Shown here: piece after piece, positions 10,501 through 17,881 of the stretch | Numbering within the stretch: the first letter of the stretch is position 1 | How the letters are laid out: the number at the start of each line of letters is the position of its first letter | Position numbers and translations under genes: made by a program | NCBI RefSeq assembly: GCF_022601895.1 | Contig: NZ_JAKVIO010000026.1 | Span: 1-59,130 of the forward strand | Length of the DNA stretch: 59,130 nt | Origin: Sphingomonas sp. LaA6.9 | Lineage (GTDB): Bacteria; Pseudomonadota; Alphaproteobacteria; Sphingomonadales; Sphingomonadaceae | Direction of reading: 5' to 3' | Notes under the pieces: generated by a model | The model's database searches: none | Told to the model about the DNA's origin: nothing | Seen by the model: only the letters and a program-made list of their open reading frames with translations

Positions 10501-12319
10501 CGACCGTCACTGTGCCGGCGCCAGAGCGATCATTCAAAAGCTGGACGGCAACAGCATCATCGGACCTTACGATGCCACGATTGGTGAGCGACGAATCCGC
10601 GCCCAGCCAGACAGCGACACCCCCCTGCGCGGCGATCGACCCGCCAGCCTCATTGGTCAGCTCCGCATAGACCAGCTCTATCGCCGACGTATTGGTGCCC
10701 TGCGCGGAGATCGTGCCGCTATTTCGGGCACCGCCATTCGAGAAAGAGACAAGAACGCTGTTAGCAATGGTGGAGCCGCCGCTGATGGTTCCGCTGTTGA
10801 CGAATGTCGGGCGCTGCTGGCCAAAGGGATCGAAGCCATAGCCCTCAAGCGCCAGCCCGAAATCAAATTCGCCGCCGAACGAGATCGTTCCTTCATTGGC
10901 AAACTGGGTGATGTAGTTCGTGTCGCCGCCTTCGCCGTAAACGGAGATCAGCTCGTCCGCCGCATCGCCCGTGATATTGATCGTGCCGCGATTGGTGAAG
11001 CTCAGCCCGAATTCGCCGTCGAGATCCTGCTCCGCCTCACCGAACAGCTCGATGAACGCGCGGTCACCCGTCACGGTGCCCGTGATGTTGGCGAGATTGA
11101 TCACATGGCCTTCGCCGGTGATGGTGAGCGGAGTGGTGTAATCCGCCGCGGTGATCGTCGCGGTGACGTCGCAGCCGCATAGATCAAGGCCATAGCGCTC
11201 GAAACCCGTGGGCAGCGCGCCGAACTGGACATTGCCCGTGGCGGTCATGCGGACGCCGTAGATGTCGACGCCGTCGCCGCCGTCGATCGTGCCGCTGACC
11301 CCGCCCGCGATCACATCGCCGCGGCCCTCGAAATAGAAGGCATCGTCGCCGCCACCCAGGTTGATATTGCCAGTGACCGTGCCACCGATGCGCTGGAAGA
11401 ACAGATCCTCGGTATCGCCGTCGAACACCACGTCGCCGACGATCGCGCCGGCATTTTCAATGACGTTGTCATCGCCGGGCGCAAAACCGGGCGCGAGGGG
11501 AATCTGCGCGTTGCGGACATGGATCGCGGGGCCCGTCGCCGCGCGGATCACACCACCCGCCTTGTTGACGATGTTCGCGCTGAGCGCATAAATTGCGGGT
11601 CCGTCGCCGGTCGCCTCGATCACGCCGCTATTCTCGACCCCGACGAAGACCGAATTGACCGTTCCATTGGCGCCGCTGCCCGTCACCGTACCGCGATTGA
11701 CCAGGTTGACGCCCTCGGCGCCGATCGCGATCGCCGACCCGCCATCGATCCGCCCGTCATTGACGACGTCCGCTTCCTGCGCACGAACTCCGCCAGTGAC
11801 CGTGGCGCCCGCACGATTGCGCAGGTTGACATAGCCATTGCCATTATTGACGGCCAGGCTTTCGCCGCGAATCGCTCCTGAATTGTCGATCGAGACGCGG
11901 GTGCCGCTCTCCGAATTGATCCCGGTCCGGCCGGTGACGGTGCCGGCGCGGCCGATCACGATCTGCACGGCCGGGGCCGAGACCGCGATTGCCTCGCCCG
12001 TCTCCGAAAGCACGGAACCGTTGGTGACGAGCCTGCCGCCCGCATCAAAGACGAATCCGAAACCATCGGGCGTGCTCGACGTCAGGATCGCGCCCGCATT
12101 CACCGTCGTGACCTGGCCGTCGACGCTCGACACATAATCCTGCGTCGTCCCCGTGCACACCACGCCGCCATCGGGCGCGGTCACGCATTCGGCGCGCGCG
12201 GGCGATGCGGAGAGCACGATCGCGGCGGTAGCCGCGCTCAACAGCAGGCCCGAACGGCCGAGACGGCGATGGATCGCGCTGCGCGTGGAAGTCGCAACCG
12301 GGGCGTCGACACTGAACAT
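4589..12319 (-). CDS. Giant autotransporter (type Va), 2,576 residues
   Basis: The start is placed at the ATG at 12319 because GGAGGAAT lies six bases upstream; an upstream in-frame ATG at 12430 has no such site. Residues 1-45 form a long signal peptide with a hydrophobic core and a SPARA-E cleavage site. The passenger, roughly residues 50-2290, is a beta-helix built of imperfect repeats with recurring 'NSGTI', 'GxGDDxxxL' and 'GGxGxDTL' units, which gives a uniform Gly/Asn/Thr composition. The last ~280 residues form the outer-membrane barrel ending in Phe (TIDF). Such proteins act in adhesion, aggregation or biofilm. Downstream is a dedicated terminator and upstream a palindromic operator candidate. 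No catalytic motif was recognised in the passenger. Confidence 0.93.
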   Translation of the reverse strand: MFSVDAPVATSTRSAIHRRLGRSGLLLSAATAAIVLSASPARAECVTAPDGGVVCTGTTQDYVSSVDGQVTTVNAGAILTSSTPDGFGFVFDAGGRLVTNGSVLSETGEAIAVSAPAVQIVIGRAGTVTGRTGINSESGTRVSIDNSGAIRGESLAVNNGNGYVNLRNRAGATVTGGVRAQEADVVNDGRIDGGSAIAIGAEGVNLVNRGTVTGSGANGTVNSVFVGVENSGVIEATGDGPAIYALSANIVNKAGGVIRAATGPAIHVRNAQIPLAPGFAPGDDNVIENAGAIVGDVVFDGDTEDLFFQRIGGTVTGNINLGGGDDAFYFEGRGDVIAGGVSGTIDGGDGVDIYGVRMTATGNVQFGALPTGFERYGLDLCGCDVTATITAADYTTPLTITGEGHVINLANITGTVTGDRAFIELFGEAEQDLDGEFGLSFTNRGTINITGDAADELISVYGEGGDTNYITQFANEGTISFGGEFDFGLALEGYGFDPFGQQRPTFVNSGTISGGSTIANSVLVSFSNGGARNSGTISAQGTNTSAIELVYAELTNEAGGSIAAQGGVAVWLGADSSLTNRGIVRSDDAVAVQLLNDRSGAGTVTVVNDAGASITGGGGAIVRAASPFYDAANIANKGSIVGNIDLSAGAEDDIVWLAEGSTVQGDVRMGDGDDIVVLDVSRLDRLGNVDTSGVVTGTLDPGAGDDTLWARAGTTQTANIVVEPIAGYEGGVVYEAAGANTVLTLRGSLDAQGEENALTNHTLNVGGDGTIFVDTDINTAGTDLSAIVVHEGGTGQWFDGSQDRVNLVLNQSIFGGVADYTVDAFYADRVELANGGSIPADISVVGGTALRAGIGTEVVIQDGASIRVVSVTAQHNATLIEGTGSNIVNRGDIYEDYNQFPTVDDISTGIRMAGGSFTNERQGSNNYATVNMYGHAIVAEGGARIVNDGHILSQYGNAIAGGRFSVRNEAGGTIGGQLTGSLIGVAGAAIVGDLNQQTVDNAGTINGHVILDRGDDTYIASGGTLNGNLDLGEGNDNFLMRDGAAANVTGTLTGGDGVDAYGRSFTADASFDLAANVMPADFELHGVEAMGDGTEVTLTSATTQTKGLRAFGDGTVINTANFNITNSIDQYAAVEIAWIEGGANALNFDNRGTITSDKIGVSADGSLASFTNSGTINATQAALEVYHSGGGSFTFANTGTMSSTADNWETVYISADGEGENGQNLNFTNGGQINSSGADGTALVVSANEALARLTNTGSISATGANGTGAYLLVDHRLDLTNGGMIEASGASGSALAIISRGNGTLVTPDAENCDEEYTPAVATQVTNSGTIRANGGGVSTASDYMIASAVSAHVEGDYGALHIANNAGGLIEATGTGSSAVIVSGEMEAGYGDEIGQNLFQLDNAGTIRGGIDTVIGDGVFADAGGAILDGLGGEDRVVAGAIQTIDTTDHIRNLAGGTIIGNVDLGTGDDVFENFGTLTGDLRMGEGDDTFVYAAASTFTGMAYGNDGVDTLLVDLSGTGSVNFDQFRGFETLSQRGQGTVSIRGTTDQATLGIAGSNVSIAAGTTFDAQGATVLQGSDAVETLEVSGTVGGAVDMGGGNDTVTLSQGGLIDGNLQMGAGDDRVVLAGGTVNGTIDGGDGSDTIAFQMTQDTSSLPDVLNFESLDATGNHRLTLNMDQSFDVISLRGGADLTLNPGTTPGHTIGQINGDDTDQDVVLNVALTGGVNLGGGNDSLSMSLGGALSGGLDGGAGTDTLNLALSAASSITGGLNGFETVNVAGASPLTLGGTIAANQTVNFDGGDSSLILDAGASILGTVNGGAGDDLLTINTVAGGTSTIGTQVTGFEDLVSNGPGTLSITGNATYQTVAINGGNLSLGAGVAMISGGTTFDGANNVLTLNGGASLAGLVDGGAGTDRLVLNQAANEVRQLGSLNYTGFEQLEAGGAGELRVDTNATFESVDLLGARLTVVAGATLTAPVTGNDAANVLDVRGTIAGNVDLGAGDDRLILAAVNAVTGTREGGAGTDTIDFNTTGTAAAPATWDGTGVTGFENLNVSGGVLSLTGNANYQTVSVTGGRLIGQAGTTITSANAILVSQGATFGSSGTVNANIDVRGTLSPGASPGTMTVNGNVTFRTGSNLLLEMTNGPRDLLNISGGLNIETGAAIDITGVLTAAPGGAVDLVVANGGITGRFTTINKSTSVFGFVAQRGNRIQIVGEFANDTAFPTNTQASIAYANELLSGGQKVAAFTAALNTLVDAQGRSNGPAFAQLTPEAYGSATQAAIDNGLTLSDAVRNMRYTAPSSTGLYGFAQGLAQWNNMKGESTTGASASDVQTTGFIGGIGYGFGEGSRIGGFIGNVSSDQRLTSLDATTDTDGLVAGVFADANLSGFGLHALVAYDGSEAKTVRTLMANSSTVRSDYDLGGLVVDLSADYGFEMGGVALTPRLGLTYVEAKRDGVVEQQNAFALTVEGDKKSAWFGDVGMAFSLNDIGGFRPYAEVGVRHMLSGDGVAVSGYYSDTPQVGPVTVSGVERDRTVARLGAGFGADIAKGVRLNVGYAAEIGSNTRHNLNGGVTIDF

Positions 12320-12436
12320 CAAAATTCCTCCAAAAAACTGCTGCAAAATGAGCGCGACGACGAGCGATCCCCCCTGATCCATCGCCACGTAAGCTTGGGG
12401 CAGGTGCCATTTTTTTTGTTTATTTTCCAATGATTT

Positions 12437-12458
12437 AACTTCACAAAACTGTGAAGTT
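12437..12458. promoter_or_regulatory. Palindromic operator candidate upstream of the autotransporter
   Basis: AACTTCACA-AAAC-TGTGAAGTT is a perfect 9-bp inverted repeat about 120 bp upstream of the autotransporter start. Its core TTCAC-N6-GTGAA (12440-12455) recurs with the same spacing upstream of the CsgG-like gene. There is no T-tract, so an operator is more likely than a terminator. Confidence 0.5.
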
Positions 12459-12601
12459 TCGCGCCATTTCCGGTGGATTTCAGCCGTTCGCGCTCAGCGT
12501 TCGGGGGTCCACGGGGTGAGCGCGGCAGGCGGCATTTGCCGCTGCAATTTCAACATCATATCCGGGGTGCGGACCGGGGCGCCCGTCCACCAGCGGCGCG
12601 C

Positions 12602-13408
12602 TCAATCCTTGGCGGCGGGCGCTGCGGCGGCTGCGTTTTCGGGGAGGCCGCCGAGCTGGCGGACGAGATTGGTGAAGGCGTCGAGATAGGCGAGCGCCAC
12701 GACCTGCCCCATCTCGGTATTCTCGTAGCTGCTGCCGGCGAACCCGCCGCCCCAGCCGTCGAAATAGCCGGTGCCGCCGCCAAAGCCGATGTCGGTCTTC
12801 TTGGCGAAACCCTCGACCACGCGCTCCTGCTCGGTGGTGCGCGCATTGACCAGCGCGAGCGTGACGCTGGCTTCCTTCTTCTTCACATTGAGCGATCCGA
12901 CCAGCCCGCCGAGCATCCCGGCCTTGCGGCCGAACAGCCCGCTGACGCTGCCAAGCCCCGCGGCGATCCCGCCGCCGCCCGAATTGCCGTTCTGGTTCAC
13001 GATGTCGGGCACGATGAAATAGTCGGCGGCCTTGACCTGCCCCTTGCCCAGATTGCTCCCCCGCTGCAGTTCGCCCGAGGCCGCGAGATCGCGCTCCGCG
13101 AGCGCCACCGACATGCCCTTGTTGCGGTCGACGATGCCGAAGCAGCCCGATTTGGCGGCAAAGAGCTTGAGGATCGCTTCGGGTGAGGAAAGTCCGTACT
13201 GCCCCCATTGCGGCGCCTCGGGCTCGACGATCGCGATCGTCCCAATCTTCGTCGCGCAGACCGGGATCTCCGCGGTCTTCTTGACCTGCGTCTTGCGCGC
13301 CTTGGATTGCGCGGCAGCAGGCGTGGCCGGAAGCGAAACCGAAATCAGCGCCGCCACTACAAGCGAAGCGCCCGATGCGCGACATATCCCGGCAACCAAG
13401 CGCTTCAT
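12602..13408 (-). CDS. CsgG/HfaB-like exported protein
   Basis: The protein has about 268 residues from the ATG at 13408, which has GGGA nine bases upstream. Another ATG nine bases earlier is in frame but has its GGG directly against it. A signal peptide (hydrophobic residues about 10-30, cleavage near PAAAQ) is present without a lipobox Cys. The mature part opens with 'IGTIAIVEPEAP', then FGIVDR, 'AERDLAASGELQ' and 'KAADYFIVPDIV', the order seen in CsgG-family proteins. Gly-rich loops follow, and the tail is Ala-rich. CsgG/HfaB proteins form or assist outer-membrane secretion of curli or holdfast components; related LpoB/PBP-activator folds are an alternative. It sits just downstream of a LytTR regulator on the same strand. 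Confidence 0.7.
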   Translation of the reverse strand: MKRLVAGICRASGASLVVAALISVSLPATPAAAQSKARKTQVKKTAEIPVCATKIGTIAIVEPEAPQWGQYGLSSPEAILKLFAAKSGCFGIVDRNKGMSVALAERDLAASGELQRGSNLGKGQVKAADYFIVPDIVNQNGNSGGGGIAAGLGSVSGLFGRKAGMLGGLVGSLNVKKKEASVTLALVNARTTEQERVVEGFAKKTDIGFGGGTGYFDGWGGGFAGSSYENTEMGQVVALAYLDAFTNLVRQLGGLPENAAAAAPAAKD

Positions 13409-13476
13409 ATACAACATCCCATATTGACGTGACGGGATGCGTAATGGAATTATTCAAATATTAGAACATATTTACC

Positions 13477-13510
13477 TTCACATATTCGTGAAAAAACACG
13501 AACATATGTG
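13477..13510. promoter_or_regulatory. Nested inverted repeats in the promoter region of the CsgG-like gene
   Basis: Two overlapping dyads lie in an AT-rich 137-bp gap. One is TTCAC-ATATTC-GTGAA (13477-13492), matching the core found upstream of the giant autotransporter. The other is a wider repeat, CACATATTCGTG / CACGAACATATGTG, around an A6 loop (13479-13510). They lie 70-100 bp upstream of the CsgG-like start, a plausible position for an activator site. Part of the dyad could also end the kinase/regulator transcript. Confidence 0.45.
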
Positions 13511-13545
13511 ACATATGGATCATTTTTACTTGTATATTTTCCGGA

Positions 13546-14343
13546 CTATTCAGCAATGCTCTTTCCATTGAGCAGGTCGCGAATGGCCGACGCGTAGGTC
13601 CGCCCGACGGGAACTTCGATGCCGTTGGTCAGGACGACCTTGAGCGCACCGTAACCGGCCTGGCGGATCGCGGTGATCATCGCGCGCCGAACAAGCGCAG
13701 ACCTGTGCACCCGGATGAAGGCGGCCGGATCTAGGCGCCCGGCCATTCCGTTCATCGTCTCACGCATGAGATGAGCGTCCTCTCCCGCATGGAGGCGAAC
13801 ATAATCGCGTTCGGCGCCGATCCATTCGATCCGGGCGACCGGCACCCGGACATATTCGCCGCGCCGCTGGACCCAGAATTCGCGCTCATAGGCGGGCGCT
13901 TCCGGAACGCCATCGGCATGATCGCGCAGCGCCGCGATGACTTCGGTCATCTCGGCGATGCGGCTCTGCGCGTCGCGCGAGCGCAACGTCGTGCGCGCGC
14001 GCGCGATCGCCTCGCGCATCCGGTCAAACGCCACTGGCTTCATCAGATAGTCTACCGCGGACATCTCGAACGCCTTGACCGCATAATGGCCGAACGCGGT
14101 CACGAAGATGATCACGGGGATGTCCGGCCCCTCGAGCAGCGGCACCAGCTCGAAGCCGTTGCGCCCTGGCATCTTGATGTCGAGCAGGATGATGTCGGGC
14201 GTCGCCTTGCGGACCAGTTCCAGCGCCTCATCGCCATCGGCAGCCTCGCCGACGACTTCGACATCGACGATGTCGCGCAGCATCGTCACCAGCCGGCGCC
14301 GCGCAAGAGCCTCATCGTCGACGACCAGCACGCGCAGTCTCAT
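13546..14343 (-). CDS. LytTR-family response regulator (pair 1)
   Basis: The protein has 265 residues. Residues 1-120 form a receiver domain with the acidic pocket D9-D10-E11, phospho-acceptor Asp55 in LLDIKMPG, a Thr in FVTAF and the Lys in MKPV. Residues about 155-260 form a LytTR DNA-binding domain (IEWIGAERDYVRLH, then FIRVHRSALVRR). Its ATG overlaps the kinase stop by four bases (ATGA), so the two are co-translated. LytTR regulators typically bind paired short repeats upstream of surface, biofilm or competence genes. The adjacent CsgG-like and autotransporter genes are natural candidate targets, though this is inference. Confidence 0.93.
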   Translation of the reverse strand: MRLRVLVVDDEALARRRLVTMLRDIVDVEVVGEAADGDEALELVRKATPDIILLDIKMPGRNGFELVPLLEGPDIPVIIFVTAFGHYAVKAFEMSAVDYLMKPVAFDRMREAIARARTTLRSRDAQSRIAEMTEVIAALRDHADGVPEAPAYEREFWVQRRGEYVRVPVARIEWIGAERDYVRLHAGEDAHLMRETMNGMAGRLDPAAFIRVHRSALVRRAMITAIRQAGYGALKVVLTNGIEVPVGRTYASAIRDLLNGKSIAE

Positions 14344-15515
14344 TGGGCGGCGTACTGCAAGGGCATGCCAAGCGTGACGCGAAAGCCGCGTTGCGCCGTG
14401 GGGCCTGCATCGAATGTCCAGCTTTCGCCGAAGCGTGTGGCGAGCCGCTGACGGACATTGTGCAGCCCGACACCTGTGCCACCATTGATCTTGGCGGCCG
14501 CGCCGTCATCCTCGACATGAAGCATCAGCCGGTCATCGCAGCGCTTGGCGGCAATGCGCAACCGGGTCGCCTGCTTGGAAGGCGCCACCGCGTATTTGAT
14601 GACATTCTCGACCAGCGGCTGCAGTATCAGGCTCGGCACGCGCGCGTCCTGAAGTTCGAGCGGAATGTCGATCTCGACCGTCAGCCGTTCGGAAAAGCGG
14701 ATCTGCTCGATTTCCAGATAGAGCTTCTGGAGCGCGATTTCCTGCGACAGCGTCACGTCCTCGGCGGGATCGATCTCCAGGGTCGTGCGCAGGAACGCCG
14801 AAAGGCTCACGAGCATCGCCTCCGCTCCCTGCAGCTCACGCTCCCAGATCATCGACGAGATCGAATTGAGCGTGTTGAACAGGAAATGCGGATTGACCTG
14901 ATAGCGCAGAGCATGGACCTGCGCCTGATGCGCGAGCGCCTCCACCTGCGCCAGCCGCCTTTCGCGGTCGCCCACCTCGAAGCTGTAGACCATCGCCAGA
15001 TGGATCGCCGCCCAGGAGAAAAAGGAATAGAGCCAGATGAAGCTGTCCTCGAGGAACATGCGCCACTGATAGGGTCCGAAATCACGTATGGGGGCGATGA
15101 AGGCAAAGCCGATCGTCGTCACCAGGCCATAAATGGCGGCCGCGACGAGCGCCAGTGCGCCGGCGGTCAGCGCCAGGCGCCAGAAGGAATCCGCGCGACG
15201 ACGCTGCAATATGCGATAGATCGCATAACACAGGAGCATCGCCACCATCGTAAAGGGGACGCGCCGCAGCGCGATGTCGAGCATGTACGTCGCGCCGGAC
15301 AGCTTGGACAGCGCCATCAAGACGCAGAAATGCACGATCCAGAATGCCAGGATCGCGCGCACATATGCCCGGTGCTCGTCTGTTCCTGAAACCGCGATAG
15401 GCAACTGCGCCCAGCCCTTCCATTCGAATTCGCGGCGGACTGTCCCATCAAAGCGCCGGACTGTCGATTGCCATTCGTCAGCATATTCTTGTCGTTGGTC
15501 GTGCGCCGGCCTCAT
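14340..15515 (-). CDS. LytS/YehU-type sensor histidine kinase (pair 1)
   Basis: The 391-residue frame has an N-terminal membrane domain with about four hydrophobic segments (residues ~52-70, 85-103, 113-142 and 158-178), with no large sensing loop. A short linker helix follows, then the His_kinase core of the LytS class with the motif RYQVNPHFLFNTLNSIS (His210). The ATPase has an N-box LILQPLVENVIKYAV and a G-box GGTGVGLHNVRQRL. The start is uncertain: no good ribosome site precedes the ATG at 15515, and GTG codons further in are possible. The stop overlaps the regulator ATG. It is a clear paralogue of the kinase at 16766, transcribed in the opposite direction. Confidence 0.9.
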   Translation of the reverse strand: MRPAHDQRQEYADEWQSTVRRFDGTVRREFEWKGWAQLPIAVSGTDEHRAYVRAILAFWIVHFCVLMALSKLSGATYMLDIALRRVPFTMVAMLLCYAIYRILQRRRADSFWRLALTAGALALVAAAIYGLVTTIGFAFIAPIRDFGPYQWRMFLEDSFIWLYSFFSWAAIHLAMVYSFEVGDRERRLAQVEALAHQAQVHALRYQVNPHFLFNTLNSISSMIWERELQGAEAMLVSLSAFLRTTLEIDPAEDVTLSQEIALQKLYLEIEQIRFSERLTVEIDIPLELQDARVPSLILQPLVENVIKYAVAPSKQATRLRIAAKRCDDRLMLHVEDDGAAAKINGGTGVGLHNVRQRLATRFGESWTFDAGPTAQRGFRVTLGMPLQYAAQ

Positions 15516-15631
15516 TCGACGCGGCGCAGCGTTTGTCGATCGCGAATCCCCTCCCGAAGTTCGGCCAAGCCTGTGATCTCACTGGACACGCGGATGGTAC
15601 GCGTCGCAGCCAGAGAGGGAATTTGCGAGTG

Positions 15632-16288
15632 ATGCTCGTACAAGCTGTCAGCCTGTCACCAGGCATTCCAAAGATGCCCCCGGCCCGTCGCCGGCGCGGC
15701 TGCGGACGCGGCGTGATCCTTGACGTTGCCCGGCAGTTGCTGCGCGAACGCAGTCTCGACGGACTGAGCATGGAGCTGATCGCGCAAGAGGCTGGTTATA
15801 CCCGCCGCACCATCTACAACCACTTCGCGAGCATCACCGAGCTCTTCGAGGTCTCCCTGAAGACACTGATCGCCGGCCTCGAGCCGCTCGTTCCAACGGC
15901 TGTCACTGCGCGACTTCCCAGGGCGCTCGCCCTGTCGCGCTTCGCCACACAGGCATCGCGCCTCTTCGCCGATGAACGACATCTCGACCTCATGCTTTCG
16001 GTGGTCCGTGATCGCCATGCGCATCCCTGGATTGCCGCCGCCTATGACGCCGCGATCCAGAAGCCTCTCAGCGACGCGCTGATCGCATTTCTCGACGACG
16101 CAAAAACCGCAGGCTGGTTCAAGGGCGATCCTCACTGCGCCGCGTTTCAGCTCCTGTGGACGCTTCAGGCGGCTGCGACCTCGACCAGTATCTTCAACTC
16201 CCCTGAAACCGGAGCGCATAGCGGGCCCGACGCGATCGTGCGCGCCTTCCTTGTGCAACACGAACAACCCGGCGCGATCGCAGCCTGA
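15632..16288 (+). CDS. TetR/AcrR-family transcriptional regulator
   Basis: The protein has 218 residues from the ATG at 15632. A GAGAGGGA ribosome site lies about 10 bases upstream and a GTG directly before it is an equal alternative; a longer frame upstream has no site. The N-terminal helix-turn-helix (ILDVARQLLRERSLDGLSMELIAQEAGYTRRTIYNHF) is canonical TetR. The remaining ~140 residues form an all-helical ligand-binding domain resembling the TetR_C AefR-like type. It lies between the two oppositely oriented kinase/regulator pairs. It may control one of them, or itself, but no palindrome near either promoter clearly matches a TetR site. The ligand is unknown. Confidence 0.88.
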   Translation: MLVQAVSLSPGIPKMPPARRRRGCGRGVILDVARQLLRERSLDGLSMELIAQEAGYTRRTIYNHFASITELFEVSLKTLIAGLEPLVPTAVTARLPRALALSRFATQASRLFADERHLDLMLSVVRDRHAHPWIAAAYDAAIQKPLSDALIAFLDDAKTAGWFKGDPHCAAFQLLWTLQAAATSTSIFNSPETGAHSGPDAIVRAFLVQHEQPGAIAA

Positions 16289-16317
16289 ATACCCCACGAC
16301 GTCAGCGCTGGTTCGCT

Positions 16318-16510
16318 GAAGCACTTTGGACATAGCGTTTGACCCAAAGTGCTTCGGGTCGCCGAAGCCCCCGGCCTGTGGCCGGGGGCTGAAGTGTTTT
16401 CTGCCCCCGCCAGCCCTATGGCCCGCATTGCGCAGGCACCGCACACGAAGGAGGGGCGCCGTAGCGCCCACAGGCATCGCAAAAGAAAGAGGGGCGCCGT
16501 AGCGCCCCTC
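16318..16510. repeat. Block of four hairpins, including a short tandem-spaced repeat
   Basis: Four inverted repeats lie in the 477-bp gap after the TetR gene. GAAGCACTTTGG (16318-16329) pairs with 16344-16355. AGCCCCCGGCC pairs perfectly around TGT (16366-16390). Two copies of GAGGGGCGCCGTAGCGCCC start 38 bp apart (16451 and 16489), the second forming a perfect 9-bp stem around CGTA. None has a T-tract. They resemble REP-type palindromic elements or transcript-end structures. The rest of the gap up to 16765 shows no gene. Confidence 0.6.
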
Positions 16511-16765
16511 GAGTTGCAAGCGGCAAACGCCGCCCCCGAAACGGTGAGAAGTGAGAACAACACCGCTGTGAACGAGCGGCCGACCTTGCCCGACAGAAAC
16601 GCGGTCGGGCCGCAATCAAATATTAGAGCATCGGCCAGACGGGAAAACAGTCCCGGCGACGTCCGGTCCAGTCGTTCGCACCAACGCGCGCGATCCTCGA
16701 CAAACGGCTGAATTGCGCGACGAACGTCTATCGACAGCCGCAGGCGGCGATGAAAGAGAAGCTGC

Positions 16766-17881
16766 ATGCTGATGCAAATGAGCACGCACAGGTCCAACCT
16801 GTTCCTGTCATCGGGAGAAGCCGCCGAACGCCGCACCGTGCTTGTGCTGATCGCGGTCTACTGGATCGGTTTTCAGATCATCTACTTTGCCTATGCAAGC
16901 TTGCGGGAACAGGAGCGTCAGCAAGGCATCGACGCATGGCTATCGGGGCTGCTGCAATATGTCATGGCTCCGTCGGAGCTCGTGGTTTGCGGGCTGGGCG
17001 CACTGCTCTGCTATGCGCTCTATCTTGCCATCAAGATGGCAAGGGGCCGGCCCTTCTGGCAGCAACTCGTTTGCGCCGTGCTGGCGATGTTCGCGGGCGC
17101 TTTTGTCTTCTCGGCGGTGGCGCAACTGACGATCGCCACGATGGCGGACGCGCCGTTCACGTTTCGGCTGTTGCTGCTCGGCGGGCTCGCATCGATCGCG
17201 CCCCTCGGCTTGTGGACGGTCACCGTGCTCGCACTGTCCTACAACGCCGAAATCCGCGACCGCGAGCGCAGGCTGGCCATGGTCGAGGCGCAGGCACATC
17301 AGGCGCAGGTCAGCGCGCTGCGCTATCAGGTCAATCCGCATTTCCTGTTCAACACGCTGAATTCGATTTCGGCGCTGATCCTCGAGCATCGCGCGCAAGA
17401 CGCGGAAAGAATGGTGCTGGCGCTCGCCAATTTCTTCCGCGCGACGATCACAGCGGATCCTCTCAAGGACGTGCGCCTGGCCGACGAGATCGCGTTGCAG
17501 AAGCTCTATCTGGACATCGAGCAGATCCGCTTTGCCGATTGTCTTGCCGTGGAGATCGACATGCCGTCGATACTGGAAGGAGCACGAATGCCCGGTCTGA
17601 TCCTTCAGCCCCTGATCGAGAACGCGCTCAGTCATGACCTGCGCGAACCCGGCGAAACGCTGGTTCTTAAGATTGGGGCGCATGCGGAAGGAGACCTGCT
17701 GGTGGTCGAGGTTCACGACAATGGACCGGACAACGGCACAGCCAGAGGGCGCGCGGACCTGGGCCTGCCCGATGTCCGCGAACGACTGGTCAGTCGGTTC
17801 GGCGCACGCGCGCGCATGGATGCCGGGATGGAGCCTTCGGGCTTCAGGGTGCGGCTTACAATGCCATTGGAGTTTGCATGA
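16766..17881 (+). CDS. LytS/YehU-type sensor histidine kinase (pair 2)
   Basis: The protein has 371 residues with four hydrophobic segments (about 24-45, 66-90, 100-127 and 133-158) and a linker helix rich in Glu/Arg/Gln. The kinase core has RYQVNPHFLFNTLNS (His192), an N-box LILQPLIENALSH and a G-box DLGLPDVRERL. ATG is used at 16766, with GAGAAG upstream; two further in-frame ATGs follow within 12 bases. Its last four bases overlap the regulator gene. It matches the kinase at 14340-15515 closely through the core (shared ALRYQVNPHFLFNTLNSIS and LQKLYL-IEQIRF), so the two systems come from a duplication. Their membrane domains differ more, suggesting different stimuli. Confidence 0.92.
   Translation: MLMQMSTHRSNLFLSSGEAAERRTVLVLIAVYWIGFQIIYFAYASLREQERQQGIDAWLSGLLQYVMAPSELVVCGLGALLCYALYLAIKMARGRPFWQQLVCAVLAMFAGAFVFSAVAQLTIATMADAPFTFRLLLLGGLASIAPLGLWTVTVLALSYNAEIRDRERRLAMVEAQAHQAQVSALRYQVNPHFLFNTLNSISALILEHRAQDAERMVLALANFFRATITADPLKDVRLADEIALQKLYLDIEQIRFADCLAVEIDMPSILEGARMPGLILQPLIENALSHDLREPGETLVLKIGAHAEGDLLVVEVHDNGPDNGTARGRADLGLPDVRERLVSRFGARARMDAGMEPSGFRVRLTMPLEFA

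Noticed and set aside
16451-16510. Possible CRISPR repeat pair
   Set aside because: Only two copies, spacer of about 19 bases, palindromic throughout and no cas genes. A REP-like element is more fitting.
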